From Toxoplasma gondii ME49 (Eukaryota > Apicomplexa > Conoidasida > Eucoccidiorida > Sarcocystidae), in assembly GCF_000006565.2 (NCBI RefSeq), contig NC_031472.1:2288227-2352226 (forward strand): DNA of 64,000 bases. Reading direction: 5' to 3'. This document shows, in pieces, positions 26,105 through 37,600 of this stretch (its first letter is position 1; each line of letters begins with the position of its first letter). Both the position numbers and the translations under genes were made by a program. The notes under the pieces were generated by a model. The model was not told the DNA's origin. It saw only the letters and a list, made by a program, of their open reading frames with translations, and did no database searches.

Positions 26105-28703
26105 TTATTTATTTAAAATTGTGCTTGCTTTCCAGGCGTGTGGTTCGGCCATGCGATTGCTTCCACTTTGCACGTAGCATTTGCGTTTTTTCTTTTCATG
26201 TTTGTCTTTTTAGGGACGCGTAGCATGTCAGGTGATGTCCGGCGACGAGTTGACGCTAACGGAGCTTCTCTTCCAAGGTGGATTGGAAGTAAGCGGAGAA
26301 CATGGAAGTCTCACACGGATGTCCGACTCTCTCTCTCTTCGTTTCTATTTGCCCGTCGTTCCGACTCTCTCTCTACGTCTGACAATTTGCACACAGTTAC
26401 GTACATACCTTCCCCTGTGGACGAGTCTCCATCTGGATCGACGCGAGCATGCGCATCTGGGCCTGCATCATCCGTCTGCAAAGCGCCATTTGTGGAAATC
26501 GGATTGAACGCAGATAGTCGTTGTCTCGCGGATGTCGTGGAATGCGGTTTGGGTGTGTGGGGTGCTTCGAGAGTATGCTTCTCCCTGCGGACTGCCGATG
26601 AACTTACAGCAATTAGGTGAAGACGAATCGATCGAATTCCACATGTTTCAAACTGGACAGTGCTGCAGTTGTTTCTGCAGTTGCACAAGCTGCACTGTGC
26701 CGATTTCGGTGGATAAATAGGTACGCAGTCCAGGGATATGGCCGTGTACAGCTCACGTCTTGGTTTTATTATCTCGCAACATTAACGTCATTCCACGAGG
26801 GTGGTGTCTCTGAGTGCAGCCTTGTCTCTGGCGTTTTAGATTACATTCAGTTTCAGTCGTACGCTTTCACGAAAATGTTGACATTTGACTTCACTCTCAC
26901 GTGTGTTGGCTCAGAATCTTCAACCTGAAGAAATCGCCGCAGTTCTCTCTGCCTTTGTCGCTCCGGACGGACCTGTCGAACAAGTCCCGGCGCCGACAGC
27001 AGGCATCCAGCGCGTTCGAGATCAGGTCAGTTTCATTGAATTTTTGACTTTTCGCCTCGTTCGGTACTTCTCGTCTTCCGTCCGTCTGCATCGGATTGCA
27101 CTCCTGAGGAACAGAGAGGCGGTGCTCGAGGCCAGGCATTGCAAAGTCAAATCTCAGCTGTCCTTCCTAGGCCCTCTCCATCTGCAGCTCTCCGCATGTA
27201 TGAATATAAACAGATGCATGCGTCTGCAGGTCTGTGTATATGGATGTATCTTTGCATGTGCATGTACACATCGACTTGTATTACATGCCTGGATGCAGTG
27301 AGCACTGCCAAGTTGGGAGGGAGTGGATAGTAATCGATCAGCGACGGTTTGGGGTGCGTCTGCATCTGAATGCGTAGAGCGAGAGGCAGAGGCAGACGGA
27401 CTCAGACCTGCTCACATCGAAAACAAAGGTGTAGAGAAAAGACAACCGCAGCCTTCGGCAGAAAGGTGCATAGCGAAACCGATGCCCGTTCGCTTTCCGT
27501 ATCATGTGGGGGCCTGGACTCTCCACCTACATGTCAATGTCAGGCTCTTCTTGCATGCATTTTTTTTGTGTTTTTTTGCGATATTTATTTTAACGCATCC
27601 ATTATATGCTCCACATCTGCCGGTCCCCAGCGAACGCGTCTAATGATTTTACACTTCTCGCAGAATCTGTCTTTAAGATGTCGTGTGGTTAGTCATCGAC
27701 TTTCTCTCTCGCTGCCCATCGTCGTCGGAACGCACGCGCATTTCTGCGCATTTCTGCGCATTTCAAGAGCTTTCTGGTTGGACGTCGTTGCGATTCTCTG
27801 CGGCTCACGGCGTCTCCCTTCGAGTGAATCAGTTAAGCAGAGCGCAACTGATGCACTGTTTGGGAAGACGGACAGAGGGAGGAGTCTGTTGTGAAATTCA
27901 AGTTCTCTTCTGTTCGCAGAGCAAGTAGGAGAAAGAAGCAATTGTTGGTAAACTGGAGCCGACAGAACGGCGTGTATCAATCTACCAATGCGCCTTAGGA
28001 ACAAAGAGCCTCCCTACGATACTGCTGTAGAACTCGACTCGCTCGAGCGGTGTGTGTGCCTTGTCGTTCCTAGGCAGAAGAACTCCACGTTGCGATCTTA
28101 AAGCTGCAAGCGAACTCGGGCGTCCGCATCAACGCAGAAGACTGGTGGAAGCTGTGCAACTTCTCCCTTTCCTTGGTGAGATCAATTGACAAGGGCGCTT
28201 GGAGCTTTCCAGTCGCAAACCCCACACTCGCGTGCTCTCGCCTGCGTACAATGAATCTGTCTCCCTGTACACCTACATTTCAGTTTCGTCCTCGTCAATT
28301 CCTCGTTACAATTCGACAGTGTCTCCCTGCATCTCTACATGTATACGCTTATATAGACTCTTGACAAAGCAGACTCTTCTTTGTATTAACATTCGTTCAG
28401 AGGCATACTCTGTAGCGGCTGTTACGCTGATCTGTTCACTCAAAATTGTGTCTGTCCCCTGAGGGTACGCATGTCTATTTGCCCGTGCATCTCCTTCCGC
28501 ATATGCATCGGCTTGCATGACGATGGGCAAGTTTGCGGCGCGTCTCTCAACGTTTCCAGGTTGCCTACGACTGGGCGAATGGTGTGAGCTTCGGAGACAT
28601 CATGCACAAGACTAACGCGCAAGTGAGCATTCCTTCTGCCTTCTTTCAACTCGGACTCGTCGAAAACAAAACCTCTCAGTCCGGCATGAATGTATGCTTA
28701 TGC

Positions 28704-28745
<42 letters not shown>

Positions 28746-29362
28746 GCAGACCTATAAATATTTGCGCGGGTGGTTAGGCGGATGTGACTATCAACACGAC
28801 ATGCCTATTTCTAAGTTGTTTTTTGTCTTTCTTCTACAGGAAGGTTCAATTGTCCGCGCAATTCTTCGGCTTGACGAGCTTCTGAGAAAGGTGAGGGCGC
28901 GATGCATGCACGGAGTTTTCTTCCATGCCCTCGTCTTTCTCCACTCCCGCGTTGTTTGATTCTTCTCAGTCGGTATTCCTCCTCTTCGCGCGCGCGAGCC
29001 TTGAAATTTCGGGCAAGAATCACACCGCATTTGAAACGTAAAAAAAGAAACTCGACAGAAGTTTCCAGTGATGTGGTACGATGTAGCGTCGTGTCAAGAT
29101 TTGTACGCACAAAAACGTTTAACTCCCTCTCTCTCTCTCTCTATATATATATATATGCATGTTTACTTGTATATACGTAAATAAATATATATACATATAT
29201 ATGTGCGCGTTTTTTTTTGTGTTCAATCGCTGTGTTTTCTTTTTTCAGATTCGACAAGCAGCGATTTTGATTGGGGACCCAGATCTCGGCGCAAAGTTGC
29301 AGCAGACTTCCGACCGCATTCGTCGGGACATTGTGTTTGCGATGTCGCTCTATTTACAGTAG
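13222..29362 (+). CDS. SKI2: Ski2-type DExH RNA helicase (cytoplasmic exosome cofactor)
   Basis: Complete 22-exon model, 1496 residues: 13222-14671, 15245-15461, 16186-16300, 16717-16905, 17348-17566, 18199-18327, 18906-19028, 19453-19611, 19981-20064, 21204-21398, 21899-22005, 22501-22643, 23266-23361, 23664-23924, 24263-24612, 25168-25305, 26214-26288, 26915-27025, 28074-28175, 28560-28622, 28840-28890, 29249-29362. All junctions are GT-AG and in phase. Residues 1-450 are acidic and low-complexity. Motif I is AHTSAGKT (about 479-486), motif II is DEAH (570-573), motif III is SAT (601-603) and motif VI is [10 protein letters not shown] (867-876). An interrupted arch-like insert follows, then a C-terminal DSHCT-type helical domain from about 1280 ending [22 protein letters not shown] after motif II marks Ski2 rather than Mtr4. 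It would unwind RNA for cytoplasmic 3'-5' decay with Ski3/Ski8. The boundaries of exons 6, 12 and 14 were chosen by phase. Confidence 0.9.
14672..15244 (+). other. SKI2 intron 1, purine-rich
   Basis: This intron splits the Walker A glycine-lysine region (AHTSAG / KT). The sense strand from about 14680 to 15110 is strongly purine-rich (GA tracts), then returns to mixed sequence before the acceptor TTTGCTGCAG. Confidence 0.8.
15653..15856. repeat. TA/TATGTA array in SKI2 intron 2
   Basis: About 200 bases of TA dinucleotides interrupted by TGTA, CATA and AAATA steps, ending in a pure TA run of about 46 bases. It lies wholly inside the intron between exons 2 and 3. Confidence 0.95.
20149..20499. 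repeat. Long TATACA/TA array in SKI2 intron 9
   Basis: About 350 bases made almost entirely of TATATACA, TACATA and TA units. The intron lies just after the exon encoding helicase motif VI. The array translates to Ile-Tyr runs in several frames, which are artefacts. Confidence 0.95.
20956..21066. repeat. Two TA arrays in SKI2 intron 9
   Basis: Pure TA runs at about 20956-20989 and 21036-21066 are separated by unique sequence, in the same intron as the 350-base array. Confidence 0.9.
21538..21714. repeat. TA arrays in SKI2 intron 10
   Basis: TA runs at about 21538-21566 and 21622-21714. The second is interrupted by GTATC steps. Confidence 0.9.
22644..23135 (+). repeat. 490-base polypurine tract in SKI2 intron 12
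   Basis: The tract starts exactly at the exon 12 donor GTGAGAAGG. The sense strand is almost all A and G (GAGA, GAAGAA, AGGAGG words) for nearly 500 bases. The complementary strand appears as a false 506-residue open frame (22418-23938, minus). Confidence 0.9.
23456..23585. repeat. TA arrays followed by GA repeat in SKI2 intron 13
   Basis: A TA run at about 23456-23496, another at 23549-23569, and then a run of GA dinucleotides to about 23585. Confidence 0.9.
24745..24920. repeat. TA/TACATA arrays in SKI2 intron 15
   Basis: About 105 bases of TATACATA units at 24745-24851 and a pure TA run near 24890-24918. Confidence 0.9.
25385..26115. repeat. Cluster of TA arrays in SKI2 intron 16
   Basis: Four separate TA-type arrays lie at about 25387-25480, 25717-25749, 25908-25997 and 26064-26100 within one intron of about 900 bases. 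Confidence 0.85.
27736..27764. repeat. 10-base tandem repeat in SKI2 intron 18
   Basis: The unit GCGCATTTCT is present almost three times in tandem. Confidence 0.85.
28707..28745. repeat. TA microsatellite in SKI2 intron 20
   Basis: A pure TA run of nearly 40 bases between the exons ending at 28622 and starting at 28840. Confidence 0.9.
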
Positions 29363-30045
29363 CGTTTTTTTTCGAGAAATCCTTCCTTTGGTTTTATTTT
29401 CTTCTTCCACGTCGCTTCTTCTCTCCGTTACTTGTTCCTTCCCCTCTTCAGTTGCAGGTCTCAGATGTCTCCTTTCTGGAAATTCGACTTTTCTCCTTCG
29501 CCGTTCGCCTTCCTCGGCTGTTGTTTCAAGTTCTTCTTTCGCCGCGAGCTGTCTCCACAGACCTTACGCGCTGTCTGTTCCTCTATCTCTGCTTCTTTCG
29601 ACTCTCGGTCTCTTGCGTCTGCGTCTCCCTCCACGCGTCCACCAGCCTAGGAGGCATGTAAAGTCGGCTCTACGAACGAAACTGATGCCGAGGACGCCCA
29701 GCTGCTGTCGCAGCCAGATCGTCCACGAGCAACGGATTCAAAACGGCAGCGCAAGTTGCAGGAGAATCGAGTTTTCCAGAATGATTCGAATCGCCAGTTC
29801 TTCTCCTACGGCGAACACCGACGTTTGGCGCCTTCTAAACCGAAGGGGGGGGCGTTTGGGCTTGCGGCGAAAAAAACGTTTTTTCCGCCATCCCCGAACG
29901 ACGGAATAAGCGCATTTCTCTACTCGGATAGATGCACATCTCACAATGCAGAATTGAACAGAGCATTCCAGACGCTCACAGAGAAAAAGAGCAACTCAAC
30001 CGTTATTATGCATTCCTATAATCTCGTATACATGTACAAATATAC

Positions 30046-30089
<44 letters not shown>

Positions 30090-31605
30090 ACTTAGGCATG
30101 CTAGAATGCATATTGATATCTAGCGTCGACGGTGAGAATGCATAGAGTGAGAAGGATTCGCTCCAGTTTAATTTTCTGCGAATTATTTTCACCGGAGGAC
30201 AAGAGTCTGAGCTGCTGGGCGTTTTAAAGGAAAGGACACCATGAAAGACATCATCACTGGACCTCTATTTTTCCCCTCCGTTTTCGTAATCTCTTGAAAA
30301 CGCGTTTCTCTGCTGTCTTGCTACACCGAAAAACCATGTCACTCGCGCTCTGAGTCCGGTACCCATGTCGCTCTTGTTTTTTTTTCTGCGTCTCTCTGGC
30401 CTCTCGTCTTTTGCTTCGGTTGCAGTGGCATTCTCTATGCCGACCTCGCGTCCCTCTAGTTTCGATTGTTTACTCTGCTTCGTTTTTCGAGGAAAAATGA
30501 GCTCCTGGGGGAGCTTAGCGCCGCTCCTCGCCACAAACAGAAAAACAGAGGCGACTCTTCAGGCGGGAGCTCGAATGCGAGATCTTTCTTTCGGCGGGAC
30601 TCTCACGCGTTGGCATGCGAGAGTGTTTGAATACGTGGAGAGACAGGTCCTTGAAACAGACCGAAACGCAGGGACACTGAAAAACGTCGTGCGTGCAGCA
30701 GAAGCTTTTGCGAAAAAACGCGCTTACATTCCTAGAGCGAGAACTGTTAGCGAATCTCGCACTCACTTCTCAAACACACCGAGGGGCACTCCGGCCTCGC
30801 ATCCGCGCGCTCACGCAGGATTTGCGTGCGAATCAAAAACGACTTCTTCTCGGCAGAAGATGTCGACGAGGAGACTCCGAGGCAGGAATGCGGGAGGGAG
30901 ACCCCAAAGAAAGGCGGCTGGCCTGTCTCGTCTCGGTCGATGAAAAATGACTGAGTGGCGAACGAGAGACAAGAGAGCTTGAATTCGCCGTTGACAGAGA
31001 TTTGTCTTCGCCTTCGGTCTTTCATGAATATCCTCTTATCTCATTCGTTTGTCGTGTCTTCTTTGCCTCTCGCTGCTACGAAAACACAGAAAGACCTCGG
31101 GGGTCTGGACCCGCGGAAGGCTTCGATGGTTGCGTCCGTTGCTCGAGAAACGCGACGTGATCCAGCCGAAGAAAAGTGCATTCTTCACGAAAAAGATTCG
31201 GCGCGCGGCCATTTGCGCCAACACAGTTCCCCCAATTACCTTGTTTTCACCACAGAGAATGGTACTTTACACTGCAGGGTGTCGGAAGCGAAGCGAACGT
31301 CAACGAAACATGTCTCGTGCTCCTGTAAAAGACTCGGCAAAATTGGTGACCTCTCTGAACCGAAGGTTAACCTCCCGCGCCAGAGTTGTCTGTGCCTACT
31401 CGCACAGAACATGCACCACACCCGATCCAGCCAGGTTATATCTGTGCGGCAAGGAATACAATTTAAAAAACGACGCCCAAAGAGCACAGAACCTAAACAT
31501 GATCGCGGCGGCTCTGACGAGTTCCCAAAGGATCGATGTTCTTCTCTCGATAAAGTCCTATTCGAGAGCCTACAGGGCTCTTCTTTTCGCGTCGATCGCC
31601 TGCAA
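29363..31605. other. Convergent 3' intergenic region (SKI2 / coiled-coil gene)
   Basis: This should contain the 3' UTRs of SKI2 (+) and the large minus-strand gene. It starts with a pyrimidine-rich stretch after the SKI2 stop and has a TA array near 30049-30085. A 192-residue open frame at 30365-30943 has a hydrophobic N-terminus but no recognisable domain, and I do not call it a gene. Confidence 0.5.
30049..30085. repeat. TA microsatellite downstream of SKI2
   Basis: A pure TA run between the two convergent genes, probably within or near the SKI2 3' UTR. Confidence 0.9.
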
Positions 31606-34600
31606 CTAGTTTCCAGGAAACGCAAGTTGAGAGGTGAAAACGACACGGTGAGGGCAGGCCCTCGGCTGCACGCAAGGCGGCGCGAGCTGCCTCAGTCTCG
31701 CCGGACGCACCTCGTCGTTGGATCCTTGAGAATTTCCGGTCGGTGCATACACCATCCCGGAGACTGAAGACAGGCCGTTGTCCCTTTCTGCGAACAGATG
31801 GTTCTTAACCAAGCAGGGAGGCGAGACCCAGGAAGGCAGCTCTCTGCCCTGAGTCCCCTCCCCCGCTTGCGTCCGCTCCGTCTCAGTCGGTCCTGTCCTC
31901 CCGCTCTCAGCGACTGAGGCGCCAGAGGATCTCGAAGCGACGGTCTGTCGGGCAGGCACTGCGTCCGTGAAGACGCCCCGCTGCTTCTCCGTCTCTGCAG
32001 GTCTGGCACCCCACACACGCCACGGTGCTGTCGCGCGGCCTTCGCTTTTCTCGAGCGGGCGTCGGTGGGTCCCGACGACAGCTGACAGCTGCTTCGGCTG
32101 CAGAGTTCGCGGTGGGAGAGAAATCGGAACGAGAGGAGGGAAACTCTCTTCGGCGCTCAAGGGAGGAGGACTCGAGGCGGTGTCGCGCATGCAATCATAC
32201 CCGAAGCGCCCAGACCCCAAACCGCCAGAAAGCGAGACCGAGACAGGGGGAAAGGCAGACACTGAGGCGACAGGCGCTGCCGGCGCCAGCGCTGGAGACG
32301 CTTGGACAGCCGCGAAGCGGGTGCCGAGGCCTCCCAGGCGTCCAGCTGTGCCCACGCAGCCGGCCTGCAGCGACGCCCTCTCCGGCGGCGCATGCAGCGG
32401 GTACCCAGGCCGCGTCAGCGGGGGACTCGACGCTCTGTCGGTTTGGCGCACAGCAACCGAAACTCCCGAGAGCGGAGACACCGCGGGCGCAAAGGCTCTC
32501 AGGGGCAAGGTCGCCCCCGAAGGCTGCCTCAGAGTCGTGCGTGGTGGAGCAAGACCATGAGTGAGAAGAGACGACTCAGCTCCTGGCACAACGCAGTCTC
32601 TTCCGATACTCAGGTACCTCGGTGGGGGGGCAAGAGACACCGATCCTATTAGTGGGTTACCGACCTGGAATCCGTGACTGATTCTTTCCAAATTTCGCCG
32701 GTTGTCCACTGACTCTCTAACGCCTCCAGCGGAAACCCCTTGCGCCGGTCCGACGCACAGCACGGACCGTGGCGCCTCGGATGCCCTGCCTTCCCCGTCC
32801 ACTCCCTGAGAAAACTGCGGAGATGCGCGCGTCCTCGCCGCGTCCAGAGCGGAGGTTTGCTGGCGAGGCAGACCCTGGACGCGCGTCTGTTGGTCCCCCA
32901 GGGATGCGACGGGGACGCGACTTGCTGGCAGTGGCTGAGAGAGCGCTGAAGCTGCTTTCGCCGCAAAGCAGTTCGACCCCCCCGCCAATGGATGCGCTTC
33001 AAATCCGGATCTAGGCTTGGGCATCGGAACGCCGGCGGTGTGTGAGGCCGACGAAGCGATCGTGGACGAAACGGGGGCACTGACCTGTGTTGGGGACTGT
33101 TTTTCCTTCGCCTTCCGCTCGCGCTCCCGAGACGCAGCTTCCTCTGCTCTCACGCGCAGTGCAATTCTCTGCAGAGCAGCTCCTGCAACAGTCTGGGTCC
33201 CGGAGTGCCTCTGCATGGACGAGCCTTGGCTCGAGTTGTGGAGATTCTGGTCGCGCCTCCCTTCGCCTTCCGCGGACTGGGCATTCGTCTCGAATGAAGC
33301 AGTCGAACCCCCGTCGGTTTCCCCAGACTGCCGCGGAAGAGAACACTCGTCAGAAGCCATGAGGCCACCGTTGTCTTCTGCTTCGCTGTGGCTTCGACTG
33401 TGCTTCTCCAAGGTGCATGCTTCCTCTTGGAAACCGAGTGAGGACCAGCGCAGAGACGGTCTCGACGAACTGGAGCTGGGCGAACTGTCTGCACCGTCGC
33501 CAGGAATGGGGATCTCTTCCTCTAGAGCCCTCGTAGCCTCAAGGAAGGTCCGAAGCTCTTCTGACACGCTAGACGTATCCCGCAGAGAAGTCTCCTCAAA
33601 GAGAACGGAGGCGAGGCGCCTTGTGGATCCCTGCTGCTCCGTCGACCGCGCATCAGGTCTCGAATCCGCGCGGCCCACGCAGGTCTGCAGGCCCAGCAGC
33701 GAGGGAGGCAACGGCCGGTGAGTCTCGAGAGCTGTGGCCGAAAGGGAACTCGCGCCTTGGTGGAACGGCGCGAAGAGGTCGGCGTCGCCTCGCTCCTCAA
33801 GACCATCGCTGATCGGGCTCCAGGAGTCCAACGCGGGACTCAACGGGGTCACCTTGAAGCCGTCCGCGGCCGAACGGCTTCCAATCATGGAGGCATGGGT
33901 CGTGAACCGCGGATTGACAAGCGAATGCATGAGACCTTCTGGAAAAACGTTTGCCTTCCCTTTCCCCTTATCATTCGAGTCGCTTGCTGGAGTGGCAGCT
34001 GCCTGTGCGATATCCTCGAGGCCAGGTGACGCAGGATTCTCATCCCGCGCGCGTCTCCCTCGTTGCTGTCTCTGTGTCTCGTCCTCAGATCCTGAGGGCG
34101 TTTTCGCCTTCTTCCCAAGTCGCCGGGTACTGACAGCCGCAACTGTTGTCTTCTCTTCGCCGGTGACCACCCCTGTCTCCTGCCGACGCTCGAGGGCGTC
34201 CGCCGGGGAGCGGTGCCCCGAACTTCGGCTGATGGAGGATACTTTTTCTGCTGGCGAGGCCTTGTCTGTCTCCGATCCGAAGGCCGCTTTGCCCACCTCC
34301 CCAGTTGCCTCGGGAGCTCCGAGCTCGGTCCCCTCTGCCCGCTGGAGACGGCCGATGGCCTTCGCGAGAGGCGGCACGACGGTGGATTTGTTTTCAAGCC
34401 TGCAAATCCGCATAGAGGGTCGAGCACTCCTAGGCTTGCGCGCGGAAATACCTCGGGGATTCGCCCTGCCCCGCGCGCCTTTCCGGACGAGCTTCAAGAG
34501 CCGCGGACCCTTCTCCGGGGCCTTCAATATCGCAGCCGAAGTCCGTGTGCCCGCGGAAAGTCCTGAAAGCCCCCGCCGAGCAGAGGGCGGGGCTTGCCGT

Positions 34601-37600
34601 CTCCTCAAGGCCTCCTCAGACGCGGTGCGTTTGACGTTCCGACCTACGCGTCGCAGTGACCACGGGGAGATGCTCTGAATGGAGAGCCGCAGAGTCCCCC
34701 TGCCGCCGGCGGCCTCCATGCAAGCTTGGAGGGATTCGTCGCGAGAGGCCAGGGGCTGAGAGCCGCCACTCGACCCCAGCGAACTCCGTGCACTTCCGGT
34801 CAGATTGCCAGGCGAGACTTTCGCTTCACAGGCGGCTGGCCCAGACGCGTCGGAGACAGGAGCGAGGGTGACGGGGCGTTTGGGAAGTCCGGTTCTCTTA
34901 CCCTGTCCGCGGCAGGAGACGGTCGGCCGGGTCAGGCGTCGCTTGAGGCCGTCAGTGATGGATGCATTCTCGGATCGGTCCTCGGATTCAGAGGCTTCGC
35001 CTTCATGCGAGGCTTTCTCGCTGCGCTTGCCTTTGTGGCCTCGACGCAGTTGCCTGCTCTGGAGTCCTTTTCCCTTGAAAGTCTCTTCCATCTCCTCCGA
35101 TGATGCAAACCTTTCGTGTCTGTCCCGTCTCGAGATTCGCACCTGGCGACGGGGTCGCGTGCGAGACTGGCTGTGCGACGAAGACCTCGAGCGAGTATTT
35201 CCGTTGTCCTCCTCCTCGGAAGTCCACGAGCACTCTGTTTCTTCTCTGCGAAGTCCCACAGATTTTGGAGTTCTTCCATCGGCTTGGTCTCCCCCTTCTT
35301 TCTCCCCTTGCCCCCTCTCGCTGTTCTGGGCCTGGGCGGCCGCTGCCTGTCTGGCGCGGGACCTCTTGGCTAGCCCATCCCGCCGTTCCTTCGCAGCGAC
35401 TGCATGCGCTTTGGCGATGGCCTGGAGCGAAGGCACTGCCTGCAGAGCCGCGTTCTTCAGTTCGTGGAGCATTTGCTTCTCTTCTTTGGAGACTCGAGAG
35501 AGCAGCATGCGCTGAGTGTTCGCTGCTCGCCTCGCAGTGTGCGTCCCGCACCCAGGCCCTACGCGAGGTCCGGTAAGCGAGGCCGCGAGCGAAGGGAAGA
35601 GCGAGGAGAAGGAGGACTCCCGGGCAAGAGATCCGCGTCTGCCCAGACGCGAGTCGCCGTGGAAAAGCGACGGTTCCAGAGAGGTCCGAGAAGGCAGACC
35701 CAGAGACAGCCGTTGAGACCGCAGACGCTGCTCGTGAGAAGAAGGCGGGATCGGGGGCGCGGCGGAGACACCTCGACCTGAAGGCCCCGACGAAACTGTT
35801 CGGAGGGCCTCACCTCTGGGGGCTTTCCCTGTTTCACTGGCTTCGTCAGTCGATGTTCCAGATGTCTCGACAGTGGAGTTCTGTTCTGATGACGCTTTCT
35901 GCAAGAGTTCAGGCCGGACGTCGTCTTTCTTTTCGACGTCATCGAAGGTGGAGGCATGGCCACTAGCGTTTAGCTGTGCGCGGCACTCTTCGAGGGCCTT
36001 CCTCTGGAGAAGGCTTCGTCGGCGTTCGGTCTCGAGACTTCGTCTGGCCATGTGGAGTTCAATGCGAAGAGCCTCTTTCTGTCGCTCCGCCTCCTCGATC
36101 TCCTTTTTCGCCACCGCGTTCCGCTCCTCCAGATCAGACAGTTTCTTTCTCCAAATCGCTATGGATCGCGCGCTAAACCTAGATGCCAATGGCGGCGCGA
36201 GACCCGGCGAAGAAGCTGAGGAGCCAAGCGAGTGGACAGAAGCGAGGTCTGAGTCTCGAGAAGCTCCTGGGGGGCTTGACGCCCCTGAGACGCCTTGGAG
36301 AAGACCGGAATGGGGTGTGGCGTGAGGCTCGGAAGACAGGGAAGGCGACGGAGAGACGAAGCTTCGACGGGAGTTTGATCGGAGGAGAAGTCGTGCCGTT
36401 TTCAGTTCATGTTGAAGTTTCTGAATCGTCGCTCGTGTCTCGGATTGGGTGGTGTGAGCAGCCTCCTCAAGTTCTTTCACGTGCCTCCGGAGGCGGACGC
36501 ATTCGCTTTCCATCTGTTTGAAAGCGGGAGACTCAAAGTCCCGAAGGAAAGATGTCACTTTCCCCTTCTGCTCCTCCGCAGCCTTGAGCGCATGTCGGTA
36601 CCGCTGGACCTCGGCGTCGGCCTGTCGGTACACCTGGTCGAGTTCCCTCTCGAGCTGATGCATGCGTTTCGCGAGACATGCGCGCGCTTGCTGCGACGGA
36701 ACATGGGTCGGATCTGCTTCGTTTTCGAGTTCGAAGGAGACAGACACTTTCGGTCGGCAGAGATCCATCCCAGCACTCCACGCCCGGTGAAATCCCTCGT
36801 TGTAAAAGTCCATTTGCCAAGGAGTTAAAGGAGCAAGTTTCCCCTCAGCTCTGTTCAGCGCCAGCCAGACAGTGCCTCGCCTCTCTGCTCCGCCTTTCGC
36901 AAGCAAAGCCTTCAGAGGCACCGTGACGTAGTAAGCGACAGTCCCGGTGTTGAGATGCTTCTGTCGCGTCGCCTGCGGCAGGACCGACGCCGACGCAGCG
37001 AGGCGAGGAGTTCCACCTTGAGCTGCAACTTCGAGAGGCGACTCGTCCGACTCGGGTGCAGTCGCAAGAGTCTCTCGACTCACGGCAGACAGTGGAGGGG
37101 CAGGCTGTCCACACTGGGGAGAAAGTCCACTTGCCTTGGACGTGTGACAGAAAACCACAATGCGAATGAGAGTCGTAAAGAAATGTTTCGACTCCTCTTT
37201 TTTTTCATCTTTCCTGTCTAAAAAGCTCTTCCGCCGAACGTTTCTGCCGCCGAGTCGGTCATGAATCGACTCCACCTGGCTTTTCGATACTTCTCTTCTC
37301 CCCACTCGCTGCTCTCCTTGCCTCCCTGTGGAGTCGCCGTCCTCGGTCGTCCCTGGCCGAGAGAAGAATCCGCGACGAAGAGGCAGAGAAACCGAAAAAG
37401 GGAACTGGAGAGACGATGCCTCGAACGTCTGCATGCACGGCAGCGTGCAGATCGCCATTCGCTGGAACTTTCCCTCCAGCTGCGTCGGCAAATTCACTGT
37501 CAGACGTACCTCGGGGGGCAAAGACTCTTCCCCCAGCAAAGAGGCACTCCGGGGGAGGCGCTGGGTGGGGCCAGCCGCTCGAAGCGAAGCGAGTTGGTTC

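Noticed and set aside
30365..30943. 192-residue plus-strand frame with a hydrophobic N-terminus
   Set aside because: No conserved domain, no supporting splice context, and located in a convergent 3' region. Too weak to call a gene.
33734..34678. 314-residue plus-strand open frame
   Set aside because: It lies entirely opposite the 2281-residue minus-strand gene and shows no family features.
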